Positions 18,402 to 26,518 of a DNA stretch of 64,000 bases are shown here, piece after piece. The position numbers were made by a program, and so were the translations under genes. Numbering within the stretch: position 1 is the first letter of the stretch; each line of letters begins with the position of its first letter. The stretch spans positions 1-64,000 of the forward strand of contig NZ_JAOBTH010000024.1 in assembly GCF_025215075.1 (NCBI RefSeq), written 5' to 3'. The notes under the pieces are model-generated. The model was not told the origin of the DNA. It searched no databases and saw only the letters and a list, made by a program, of their open reading frames with translations. Source of the stretch: Tenacibaculum haliotis (GTDB lineage: Bacteria; Bacteroidota; Bacteroidia; Flavobacteriales; Flavobacteriaceae).

Positions 18402-19943
18402 ATGGCAAAACAAGAAGATCAATTTAAAAAAGTATTATCGCACGCAAAAGAATACGGTTATGTATTTCAATCATCTGAAATTTATGATGGGTTAAGTGCG
18501 GTATATGACTATGCTCAAAACGGAGTTGAGTTAAAGAAAAACATTAGAGATTATTGGTGGAAAGCAATGGTGCAAATGCACGAAAACATTGTTGGTATTG
18601 ATGCCTCTATCTTAATGCACCCAACTACTTGGAAAGCTTCAGGCCACGTAGATGCTTTTAACGATCCTTTAATTGATAATAAGGATTCTAAAAAAAGGTA
18701 CAGAGCCGATGTTTTAGTAGAGGACTATTGCCTTAAAATTGAAGGTAAAATTGAAAAAGAAGTCAAAAAAGCTGCCAAACGTTTTGGTGATGCCTTTAAC
18801 AAAGAAGAGTTTGTTGCTACTAATGGCCGTGTTTTAGGATATCAAGAAAAAATAAATACTATTTTATCTCGTTTAGGTAAATCTTTAGAAAAAGAAGATT
18901 TAGCTGACGTAAAGTTACTAATTGAAGAATTAGAAATTGCAGATCCATTAACAGGTTCTAAAAACTGGACAGAGGTTAAACAGTTTAACTTAATGTTTGG
19001 AACCAAACTAGGAGCCTCTGCAGAAAGCGCGATGGATTTATACTTACGTCCTGAAACTGCTCAAGGGATTTTTGTAAACTTTTTAAACGTACAAAAAACT
19101 GGTAGAATGAAAATTCCTTTTGGAATTGCACAAACTGGTAAAGCTTTTCGTAACGAAATTGTTGCACGTCAGTTTATATTTAGAATGCGTGAATTTGAGC
19201 AAATGGAAATGCAATTTTTTGTAAAACCAGGAACTCAAGAAGAATGGTATAACAAATGGAAAGAAAACCGTTTAAACTGGCACTTATCGTTAGGTATGGG
19301 CGCTGAAAACTATCGCTTTCATGACCATGAAAAATTAGCGCATTATGCTGATAACGCGGCTGATATTGAGTTTAAATTCCCTTTCGGATTTAAAGAATTA
19401 GAAGGTATTCACTCTCGTACTGATTTCGATTTAAAAGCACATGAAGAACACTCTGGTAAGAAATTACAATATTTCGATCATGAAGAGAACAAAAGTTACA
19501 CGCCTTACGTAGTTGAAACTTCAATCGGATTAGATAGAATGTTTTTAGCCGTATTTTCAAACTCTTTACAAGAAGAAGCTTTAGAAAACGGTACCACAAG
19601 AACTGTATTAAAACTACCTGCTATTTTAGCACCTGTAAAAGCAGCCATTTTACCGCTAGTTAAAAAAGATGGATTGCCTGAGGTTGCACGTAAGATAATG
19701 GAAGATTTAAAATGGGACTTTAGTGTATCTTATGATGAAAAAGATGCTGTAGGGCGTCGTTATCGTCGTCAAGATGCTAATGGTACACCTTTTTGTATTA
19801 CTGTTGATCATGATACGTTAAATGACGATAGTGTTACCATTCGCCATAGAGATACGATGGAACAAAAACGTGTTCAAATATCAGAATTAAAAGATATTAT
19901 TAAACAAGAAGTAGATGTAAGAAATTGGTTACAAAAAATGTAA
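18402..19943 (+). CDS. glyS: Glycine--tRNA ligase, single-chain class II type
   Basis: A 513-residue class II synthetase of the eukaryote/archaea-like homodimeric type (GlyQS), not the alpha2beta2 type of Escherichia coli. Class II motifs are visible: RPETAQGIFVNF near 216, FRNEIVARQFIFRMREFEQ (motif 2, about 253-271), and GLDRMFLAV (motif 3, near 383). The anticodon-binding domain starts near residue 408 (LPAILAPVKAAI). It charges tRNA-Gly in the cytoplasm. It stands alone between two terminators, with its -7 box only four bases upstream of the start. Confidence 0.96.
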   Translation: MAKQEDQFKKVLSHAKEYGYVFQSSEIYDGLSAVYDYAQNGVELKKNIRDYWWKAMVQMHENIVGIDASILMHPTTWKASGHVDAFNDPLIDNKDSKKRYRADVLVEDYCLKIEGKIEKEVKKAAKRFGDAFNKEEFVATNGRVLGYQEKINTILSRLGKSLEKEDLADVKLLIEELEIADPLTGSKNWTEVKQFNLMFGTKLGASAESAMDLYLRPETAQGIFVNFLNVQKTGRMKIPFGIAQTGKAFRNEIVARQFIFRMREFEQMEMQFFVKPGTQEEWYNKWKENRLNWHLSLGMGAENYRFHDHEKLAHYADNAADIEFKFPFGFKELEGIHSRTDFDLKAHEEHSGKKLQYFDHEENKSYTPYVVETSIGLDRMFLAVFSNSLQEEALENGTTRTVLKLPAILAPVKAAILPLVKKDGLPEVARKIMEDLKWDFSVSYDEKDAVGRRYRRQDANGTPFCITVDHDTLNDDSVTIRHRDTMEQKRVQISELKDIIKQEVDVRNWLQKM

Positions 19944-19965
19944 GCAATATTCTTATCAATAAAAT

Positions 19966-20000
19966 AAAAATCCTATCATTATTAACATGATAGGATTTTT
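19966..20000 (+). terminator. Terminator of glyS
   Basis: AAAAATCCTATCAT and ATGATAGGATTTTT form a perfect stem with a T run. It directly precedes the -7 box of the next gene. Confidence 0.8.
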
Positions 20001-20008
20001 TACTTTTG
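20001..20008 (+). promoter_or_regulatory. -7 box of the small membrane protein gene
   Basis: TACTTTTG matches TAnnTTTG and lies 20 bases before the ATG at 20029. It shows that a start further upstream at 19987 is not used. Confidence 0.5.
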
Positions 20009-20028
20009 TACTATTAAAATTAAAAATA

Positions 20029-20265
20029 ATGAAAACAGCACTAAAAATATTATTCATCATCTTTTTATTATGGATGCTTACAGGAGCTTATCTTTTAAAT
20101 ACTGAACATCCGAAGGCACAAATTGTAATGGGATTAGGTGTTTTTTATATGGCTTTTGTATTAATGCCTGTATTTATTTATTATCGATATAAAGATAATA
20201 AATACAAGAAATATATCATCAATGATCAAAAAATAAAAGAATGGATTGATAACAGTAACGAATAA
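20029..20265 (+). CDS. Small membrane protein, hypothetical
   Basis: A 78-residue protein with two membrane helices (about 4-24 and 33-53) and a basic, charged C-terminal tail (KDNKYKKYIINDQK) that should face the cytoplasm. The reading frame continues upstream to 19987, but that part is the glyS terminator, so the ATG at 20029 is chosen. No family was recognised. Confidence 0.65.
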   Translation: MKTALKILFIIFLLWMLTGAYLLNTEHPKAQIVMGLGVFYMAFVLMPVFIYYRYKDNKYKKYIINDQKIKEWIDNSNE

Positions 20266-20297
20266 AAAAAGGCTTCATTTAAAAATGAAGCCTTTTT
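20264..20297. terminator. Bidirectional terminator
   Basis: GGCTTCATTT and AAATGAAGCC pair, flanked by A and T runs. It separates the small membrane protein gene and the convergent TonB receptor gene. Confidence 0.8.
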
Positions 20298-20344
20298 AGT
20301 TTATTTATCTGTAACGTTATTATGTACGTTACATAAAATTATTC

Positions 20345-23122
20345 TTAGTTATTGATTGTCCAAGAAACAAAGTATTGAGAACCTGTTGCTCCAACACCTG
20401 GTGCACTAAAGTATTCTTTACCACCAATATTAGCAGCTCCTACTTTAAACATCGACTTAATAGAAGGCACTTTATAGTTTACTTGTGCATCCACAACAGT
20501 TCTAGCATCTACGATACCGTCATAAAAAGAAGACTCCCATAAAAATTCATCTTGCCATCTTACGTTTACATTAAACCCTAAGTTTTTAATCACGTTTGCT
20601 TTACCAAACTGAAACTTAACCTTGTGCTCTGGTGTATTAAATCCTGCTTCGAAACCTGGATTTGCTGCTTGATCAAAATCAAACTTAGAATACGTATAGT
20701 TTAATCCTACATTAAATCCGTCTAACACTTTCGTATTTAAACCAATTGTAGCACCATAAGAACTAATATCAGCATCTGAATTACTGTCTAAAGAAACAAC
20801 TTTAAAGTCTCCAGCTGGTATTGCACTTACAGCTGCTAAAGTACCTACAGTACCATACAATGGTGCTATTACGTTTTTAGACGCAACGAAGTCTTTATAC
20901 TTATTGTAATATACATTCAAATCAATTGCAATTCCTTTTGCAACCCCTCTATACCCAACTTCAAAAGCAGTTACATGTTCTGGTTTTACAAACTCTACAT
21001 CAGATTTAACTAAATCAGCAGGATTACCTGTACCTGAGAACTTATTAACAGAAGCTAAAGTGTATGAGTTTTCATATGCCATTCTACCTGTTAAGACAGC
21101 AGTAGGACTACCATTTATTACTGCACCTCCTGCACTTAAGTCATAAGGACTTGATACATATCTATCGATGTTATCAGGTGCTGTACCTAATAAAATACCA
21201 TTACCTGCATCTAAACCAATGTATTGATCTTGTGTTGTTGGGTTTCTAAAACCTGTTTGTACAGATGCTCTAAAGTTATGATTTTTATCTTCACCTGCTG
21301 CATATGCTAATGATAAACGAGGTGATACGTTTCCGTCAAAGTTTTGAGCTTTGTCATAACGAGCAGAAGCAGTAACTTTTAAACGGTCTTCCATTAATTT
21401 CTTTTGAATTTGTGTATATACACCAAACTCATCATAATCAATTGGTCCATCAGCATCAGTAAAAATTGTACCTCCAGAGTTTAATACATATTGTCTGTAA
21501 GAACCACCTACTTGTACTTCTGCCCAGTCAATATAATCTTGTAAATTTAAATTAGCATCTACATGGTATAATTTTGTTTCATCCTGAAACTTAGCCCCAG
21601 TCTTAATATCTGGATCTTGCTTTACAGTTTCGAAAGCAGCATTAAATTCACTTGTACCTGGCACAAATCTTCCAGTATCAGCATATGCTCTTGCTGATGC
21701 GTGAGCCATTGCTGGTGTTATCCCTGGACCACTAGTTATTGTTCCAAGATATCCTTGTGCATACTGTGTAAACCAATCTACATCACCTTTCCAAGCTCTG
21801 TTAATATTAATTGCAGCAAAACGAGTATCGTAAGAATCTCCTGCATCTTCTTTAGTCATATAACCACGAACGAAGAAACTTTTTCCTTTAAACTCTAATT
21901 TGTGTTGCTCCATGTAGAAATTTTGGATATTATATCTACTCTGTCCTTGATAAATAGTATTACCTGTACCATACTTAGAATTCCAAATAATTTCTAAACG
22001 GTCATTCCCCCAAGGTCTATAATGTAATGAACCACCAAACTTTACACTTTTAGCTTCATTGGTCATTAAATCAACATCTTTATATCCTGTTCTAGAAATT
22101 TTGGCTGTACCAAAAGTTCCTGCAGGTGCACTTGCAAGTGCATCAAAATCTAACGTTTGCGTAAAATCATCACCATACACATTTAAACCGTTATAAGCAG
22201 TATTCCCTGTATGATCTGTTGCAGACCCTCCATTTTCATCTCTATAATCAGTAGCATGCCATTCCTCACCTTTTAAATAAGACAATGTTGTTTTTGCAGC
22301 AAATTTATCACTAAAAACATGTGCCATACGAATACTTGTATCGTAAAAAGTATTGTCTCCAGCAGCTTCTTGACTTGTCATTCCTGTTTTTAAAACATAG
22401 CTAATCCCTTGGTCATCAAAAGGACTTTTACTTGTCATAAACATAATACCGTTAAAAGCATTTGCACCATATAATGCAGAAGATGCTCCTGGTAATAACT
22501 CTACTGTTTTTACATCTAATTCAGACATCCCTAAAAGGTTACCTAAAGCAAAGTTTAATGCAGGAGAAGAATTATCCATTCCATCTACTAATTGCATAAA
22601 ACGCTCATTTGCAAAAGTTGCAAAACCACGAGTGTTTACAGATTTAAAAGTTAAACTGTTAGAATTAATATCTACCCCTTTTAAATTCTCTAATCCGTCA
22701 TAAAAAGAAGGAGAAGAAGTGTTTCTAATTGCTCTAGCATCCATTCTTTCAACCGTAACTGGAGATTCCATAATACGTTCTGGAGTTCTAGAAGCAGAAA
22801 TTACAACCTCATCTAAAGATGTTGCATTTTCAGTTAAACTAACTTCAACAACTTGATTGTTTTTAGTTATTTCAACATTTTTTGACTGATACCCTAAAGA
22901 AGAAATCTCTATAGTAAAAGGTGGTGTATCCGTCACTTTCATTGTAAATTTCCCATCAAAATCTGTTGATGTTCCTACCGATTTTCTTAAAACCTTAATG
23001 TTTGCCCCTGGTAATACTCCCCCAAGAGATGCGTCATTGACGGTACCTGTTATGGTCGTCTGAGCAACCATTGTTGCCGCACCAAATAGTGCAAAAGCAA
23101 CAAGTAATAGTTTTTTCATCAT
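20345..23122 (-). CDS. TonB-dependent outer membrane receptor
   Basis: A 925-residue receptor with a signal peptide (ending near VAQ, residue 20), a carboxypeptidase-D-like regulatory domain (about 22-105, FDGKFTMKV), a plug (about 110-235, with ASRTPERIMESPVTVE and LLPGASSALYGANAFNG), and a 22-strand barrel to the C-terminus, ending in aromatic residues (YFVSWTINN). It imports a substrate through the outer membrane using TonB energy. No SusD partner, FecR or FecI gene is beside it, so the substrate (siderophore, sugar or other) cannot be told. The first two codons are both ATG; either may start. Confidence 0.9.
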   Translation of the reverse strand: MMKKLLLVAFALFGAATMVAQTTITGTVNDASLGGVLPGANIKVLRKSVGTSTDFDGKFTMKVTDTPPFTIEISSLGYQSKNVEITKNNQVVEVSLTENATSLDEVVISASRTPERIMESPVTVERMDARAIRNTSSPSFYDGLENLKGVDINSNSLTFKSVNTRGFATFANERFMQLVDGMDNSSPALNFALGNLLGMSELDVKTVELLPGASSALYGANAFNGIMFMTSKSPFDDQGISYVLKTGMTSQEAAGDNTFYDTSIRMAHVFSDKFAAKTTLSYLKGEEWHATDYRDENGGSATDHTGNTAYNGLNVYGDDFTQTLDFDALASAPAGTFGTAKISRTGYKDVDLMTNEAKSVKFGGSLHYRPWGNDRLEIIWNSKYGTGNTIYQGQSRYNIQNFYMEQHKLEFKGKSFFVRGYMTKEDAGDSYDTRFAAININRAWKGDVDWFTQYAQGYLGTITSGPGITPAMAHASARAYADTGRFVPGTSEFNAAFETVKQDPDIKTGAKFQDETKLYHVDANLNLQDYIDWAEVQVGGSYRQYVLNSGGTIFTDADGPIDYDEFGVYTQIQKKLMEDRLKVTASARYDKAQNFDGNVSPRLSLAYAAGEDKNHNFRASVQTGFRNPTTQDQYIGLDAGNGILLGTAPDNIDRYVSSPYDLSAGGAVINGSPTAVLTGRMAYENSYTLASVNKFSGTGNPADLVKSDVEFVKPEHVTAFEVGYRGVAKGIAIDLNVYYNKYKDFVASKNVIAPLYGTVGTLAAVSAIPAGDFKVVSLDSNSDADISSYGATIGLNTKVLDGFNVGLNYTYSKFDFDQAANPGFEAGFNTPEHKVKFQFGKANVIKNLGFNVNVRWQDEFLWESSFYDGIVDARTVVDAQVNYKVPSIKSMFKVGAANIGGKEYFSAPGVGATGSQYFVSWTINN

Positions 23123-23287
23123 AATGTATAATAATTTGTTAACTGATGTGCAAAATACAATTTTTTTTTATTTGTGAAATAATTAACCTTCATTTTATGA
23201 TAATCTAAAAATGTAAGCTTCATTTTTAAACATCCTTAATTTTTTGTTTTTATTTAATAATCTTTATTTCAACTATTTTACAAATTG

Positions 23288-23295
23288 TATTTTTG
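23288..23295 (+). promoter_or_regulatory. -7 box of ribF
   Basis: TATTTTTG followed by CA. It lies 19 bases before the chosen TTG start at 23315 and overlaps the upstream in-frame TTG at 23285, which is therefore rejected. Confidence 0.55.
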
Positions 23296-23314
23296 CATAA
23301 ACTATGTACTTAAC

Positions 23315-24253
23315 TTGGAAATAATACCTTCTATTTTTGACTTCGTTACCACTCAAAAAACAATAGTAACCATTGGTACTTTTGATGGCGTTCACATCGG
23401 GCATCAAAAAATTATTAAGGAATTAATTGAAGAAGCTAAATCAACCAATAAAAAATCAGTTTTATTAACTTTTTTCCCGCATCCGCGGATGGTTTTACAA
23501 AAAGATGTATCTATAAAATTAATAAATACGATTGATGAGCGTGCTGCACATCTTAAAAAATTAGGTTTAGATTCTTTAATTATTCATCCTTTTAGTAAAG
23601 AATTTTCGAGACTTACTGCACTAGATTTTGTTCGTGATATTTTAGTAAATCAATTAAATACTTCTAAATTGATTATTGGCTACGATCATCATTTCGGTAA
23701 AAACAGAGAAGGAAATATAGAGCAACTAACAGAATATTCTCATTTATATGATTTTACGGTACAAGAAATTCCTGCACAAGATATTGACGAGGTATCGGTA
23801 AGCTCTACTAAAATCAGAAAAGCACTTACGAACGGGCATTTAAAAACAGCAAATAATTATTTAGGTTATAACTTCTCTCTAACAGGAAAAGTAGTTAAAG
23901 GAAAAAAACTAGGCGGCACAATAGGTTTTCCTACCGCTAACATTGATGTTTTAGAAGATTATAAATTGATACCTAAAACTGGTGTTTATGTGGTAAAAGC
24001 TGTTATTAAAAACATTACCGTTTTCGGAATGATGAACATAGGCAACCGACCTACAGTTAACGGAGAACACCAAACAATTGAAGTTCATTTTTTCGATTTT
24101 AATGCCGATTTATATAATGAAAACCTTACAGTAAATTTACTTTACTTTTTAAGAGATGAACAAAAATTCGATTCGGTAAACGATTTAGTTATCCAACTAA
24201 AAAAGGACAAAGAAACCTCTATTAATTTCTTAAAAAGTTACACCAGAGCCTAA
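23315..24253 (+). CDS. ribF: Bifunctional riboflavin kinase/FAD synthetase
   Basis: About 312 residues. The N-terminal FAD synthetase (nucleotidyltransferase) domain has TIGTFDGVHIGHQ (near residue 21), IGYDHHFGKNREG and SSTKIRKAL; the C-terminal riboflavin kinase domain has GKKLGGTIGFPTANI (near 203-217) and MMNIGNRPTV. It makes FMN and then FAD. No ATG is available ahead of the conserved domain; a TTG at 23315 (MEIIPSIFDF) is the best start, with a short leader. Confidence 0.93.
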   Translation: MEIIPSIFDFVTTQKTIVTIGTFDGVHIGHQKIIKELIEEAKSTNKKSVLLTFFPHPRMVLQKDVSIKLINTIDERAAHLKKLGLDSLIIHPFSKEFSRLTALDFVRDILVNQLNTSKLIIGYDHHFGKNREGNIEQLTEYSHLYDFTVQEIPAQDIDEVSVSSTKIRKALTNGHLKTANNYLGYNFSLTGKVVKGKKLGGTIGFPTANIDVLEDYKLIPKTGVYVVKAVIKNITVFGMMNIGNRPTVNGEHQTIEVHFFDFNADLYNENLTVNLLYFLRDEQKFDSVNDLVIQLKKDKETSINFLKSYTRA

Positions 24254-24407
24254 TTAATTTCATTATCTCCCCCCAGATATAATAAAATTATTAAATTGGC
24301 TTCTGAATGCAACTTACAAAGTCAAAAGTAATTTACTTTAATCAACTCATAATTACATACTTGTCATTATGTTTTAATATGTTTTTAAGAATTTGGCGTG
24401 AAAAAAA

Positions 24408-24635
24408 ATGTCTATATCTAAATATGAAATAACTCAAAAAAAAATAGCTCTTTGTTTAAAAATACTCCGTGAAGAACATAATATTACTTTAAATGATTTT
24501 TATATTGATACAGGTATTCATTTGGCTAGAATTGAGCAAGGAAAAACAAATGTAACAATATTTACGCTTCATAAAATATGTGATTACTTCAATATAACTA
24601 TGTTAGATTTTTTTATTCGACTTGAAAAAATATAG
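24408..24635 (+). CDS. Small XRE-family helix-turn-helix protein
   Basis: A 75-residue protein that is almost entirely one Cro/C1-type HTH domain: KIALCLKILREEHNITLNDF, then YIDTGIHLARIEQGKTNVTI and the helix TLHKICDYFNITMLDFF. Such single-domain proteins are DNA-binding regulators; the target is unknown. The 154 bases upstream hold a CCCCCC run (24268-24273) but no clear promoter. Confidence 0.8.
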   Translation: MSISKYEITQKKIALCLKILREEHNITLNDFYIDTGIHLARIEQGKTNVTIFTLHKICDYFNITMLDFFIRLEKI

Positions 24636-24648
24636 TATAAACAATACA

Positions 24649-24679
24649 TTGCCAAAGTCTCCCACTTCTTTTATCTTTG
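24649..24679 (+). promoter_or_regulatory. Promoter of serS
   Basis: TTG at 24649, a 20-base spacer and TATCTTTG at 24672-24679 followed by C. A very good match to the Bacteroidota consensus. Confidence 0.75.
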
Positions 24680-24701
24680 CGATTCTTAAAAATTTAAAAA
24701 G

Positions 24702-25976
24702 ATGTTACAGGTTCAGTTTATTAGAGAAAACAAGCAAACTGTTTTAGACGGATTAGCAAAGCGTAATTTTGCCAATGCCGAAGCAATTATTAATGAAGTA
24801 TTAACTTCTGATGAAACTCGTAGAGCTACACAAGTTTCTTTAGACAATATATTAGCTGAATCTAACAAAATATCCAAAGAAATTGGTGGTCTTTTTAAAG
24901 CTGGTGAAGTTCAGAAAGCGAACTTGTTAAAAGAAAAAACAGGGCAATTAAAAGAGCAGTCTAAGCAATTAACCGAAACGTTAAATACTACAGCAAACGC
25001 TTTACAAGAATTATTATATACAATTCCGAATATTCCTCACGCTTCTGTAAAAGCTGGAAAAAGTGAAGAAGATAATGAGAAAATTTTTAGTGAAGGAACC
25101 ATTCCTGAATTAGGAGAAAATGCATTACCTCACTGGGAATTAGCTAAGAAATACGATATTATCGATTTTGAGTTAGGTACAAAAATTACTGGTGCTGGTT
25201 TTCCTGTTTATAAAGGAAAAGGTGCTCGTTTACAACGTGCGTTGATCAACTATTTTTTAGATAAAAATACAGCTGCAGGCTATAAAGAAGTACAAGTTCC
25301 TCATTTAGTAAACGAAGCTTCGGGTATTGCAACGGGGCAGTTACCAGATAAGGAAGGACAAATGTATCATTCAACTGTTGATGATTTATATTTAATTCCT
25401 ACCGGTGAAGTGCCAATTACCAACATTCACAGAAATGATTTGGTTAAGGAAGCTGATTTACCAATTAAATACACAGGTTATACTCCTTGTTTTCGTCGTG
25501 AAGCAGGTAGTTATGGTGCGCATGTTCGTGGTTTAAATCGTTTACACCAGTTTGATAAAGTAGAAATTGTACGTGTAGAGCACCCAGATAATTCGTACCA
25601 CGCTTTAAGCGGAATGGTAGAACATATTAAAGATATTTTACGTGATTTAAAATTACCATACCGTATTTTACGTTTGTGTGGTGGTGATACTGGTTTTACA
25701 TCGGCTTTAACTTTCGATTTCGAATTATATTCAACTGCGCAAGAGCGTTGGTTAGAAATTAGTTCGGCTTCAAACTTTGAAACTTACCAAGCTAATCGTT
25801 TAAAATTACGTTTTAAGAACAAAGATGGTAAAAGTCAGTTTGTTCATACATTAAACGGAAGTTCTTTAGCGTTACCTAGAGTTTTAGCAGGAATTTTAGA
25901 AAACTATCAAACAGCAGACGGAATTAAAATACCAGAGGTATTAATACCTTATTGTGGTTTTGACATGATTGATTAA
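24702..25976 (+). CDS. serS: Serine--tRNA ligase
   Basis: A 424-residue class II synthetase. An N-terminal helical arm (about 1-110, heptad-rich with KISKEIGGLFKAG) binds the long variable arm of tRNA-Ser. The catalytic core has ATGQLPDKEGQMYH, LIPTGEVPITN (about 230), FRREAGSYGAHVRGLNRLHQ (motif 2) and NGSSLALPRVLAGILENYQ (motif 3, about 386). It also charges tRNA-Sec in other organisms. Monocistronic, with its own promoter and terminator. Confidence 0.96.
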   Translation: MLQVQFIRENKQTVLDGLAKRNFANAEAIINEVLTSDETRRATQVSLDNILAESNKISKEIGGLFKAGEVQKANLLKEKTGQLKEQSKQLTETLNTTANALQELLYTIPNIPHASVKAGKSEEDNEKIFSEGTIPELGENALPHWELAKKYDIIDFELGTKITGAGFPVYKGKGARLQRALINYFLDKNTAAGYKEVQVPHLVNEASGIATGQLPDKEGQMYHSTVDDLYLIPTGEVPITNIHRNDLVKEADLPIKYTGYTPCFRREAGSYGAHVRGLNRLHQFDKVEIVRVEHPDNSYHALSGMVEHIKDILRDLKLPYRILRLCGGDTGFTSALTFDFELYSTAQERWLEISSASNFETYQANRLKLRFKNKDGKSQFVHTLNGSSLALPRVLAGILENYQTADGIKIPEVLIPYCGFDMID

Positions 25977-26022
25977 GTAGATAAATCTAAATATGTTTTA
26001 GACTTACAGAAATCATTTATAA

Positions 26023-26047
26023 GATTCTGAAATAAATTCAGAATGAC
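26023..26047. repeat. Half copy of the composite palindromic repeat
   Basis: GATTCTGAA-ATAAA-TTCAGAATGAC, the second arm only of the composite repeat seen in full at 26158-26244, 34761-34845 and 37630-37708. Confidence 0.75.
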
Positions 26048-26056
26048 ATTAAAAAT

Positions 26057-26095
26057 AAAAAATGCCAAGTTTCAATCAAGAAACTTGGCATTTTT
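26057..26095 (+). terminator. Terminator of serS
   Basis: ATGCCAAGTTTC and GAAACTTGGCAT form a perfect 12-pair stem with A run before and T run after. Confidence 0.85.
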
Positions 26096-26157
26096 AGTAA
26101 TTCACCCTTCAAAAATGAATTAACTTTATATATTTAGTTGACAATCATAAACTAAAT

Positions 26158-26244
26158 TCGTCAACCTGAACTTGTTTCAGGTTCACATAATTCAGTTACT
26201 AATTTTATTTTAGATGAGATTCTGAAATAAATTCAGAATCTCAC
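26158..26244. repeat. Composite palindromic repeat, copy B
   Basis: Two palindromes 28 bases apart: AACCTGAA-CTTGT-TTCAGGTT (near 26164-26184) and GAGATTCTGAA-ATAAA-TTCAGAATCTC (26216-26242). The same pair occurs at 37630-37708 in this orientation and at 34761-34845 inverted. No coding sequence is included. Confidence 0.8.
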
Positions 26245-26253
26245 TATATATTT

Positions 26254-26397
26254 TTAGTTGGCAACCACGGCTACCATTAATCTTTTGTATTTATTCATTT
26301 CTAATAACGCTTCAAAATACTTTGTTATTTGTCCGTTATTCATAAACTCATTTGCATTATTCTTTGCTATCTGATATTGTGTATTAAAGTTTTTCAT
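26254..26397 (-). CDS. Small flavobacterial protein of 47 residues
   Basis: An open frame of 47 codons starting MKNFNTQYQIAKNNANEF and ending KRLMVAVVAN. It is rich in Asn and Lys with two amphipathic helices. From memory, near-identical short proteins occur in other Flavobacteriaceae, which supports a real gene although it is below common gene-length cut-offs. A sigma54-like promoter (26430-26445) lies 32 bases upstream, giving a leader of about 20 bases. Function unknown; it may be a stress or starvation peptide by analogy with other sigma54 targets. Confidence 0.7.
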   Translation of the reverse strand: MKNFNTQYQIAKNNANEFMNNGQITKYFEALLEMNKYKRLMVAVVAN

Positions 26398-26429
26398 AGT
26401 ATAAATTGTTTGGTCTTGTTATCAGTAAG

Positions 26430-26445
26430 ACAAAGTTCGTGCCAA
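26430..26445 (-). promoter_or_regulatory. Sigma54-like -24/-12 promoter
   Basis: On the minus strand TTGGCACGAACTTTGT. GG and GT are ten bases apart, matching TGGCACG-N4-TTGC in all key positions but the last C. It is the only such site I noticed in the window. Confidence 0.5.
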
Positions 26446-26506
26446 AATGTTACAAGGCTTTCAAAAAAAGGACACCTTTTAATACAAATTTAACAATATT
26501 GTTCTG

Positions 26507-26514
26507 TATTTTTG
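26507..26514 (+). promoter_or_regulatory. -7 box of the TPR protein gene
   Basis: TATTTTTG ends four bases before the ATG at 26519. As with glyS and dxs, the transcript would be leaderless or nearly so. Confidence 0.55.
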
Positions 26515-26518
26515 ATTG

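Noticed and set aside
24307..24432. A 41-codon frame starting MQLTKSK and overlapping the HTH gene
   Set aside because: It overlaps the HTH gene in another frame, has no recognised similarity, and no promoter was seen.
26023..26244. Clustered repeats near 26 kb as a possible CRISPR array
   Set aside because: The repeats are palindromic, unequal in spacing and in two forms, and no cas gene is present.
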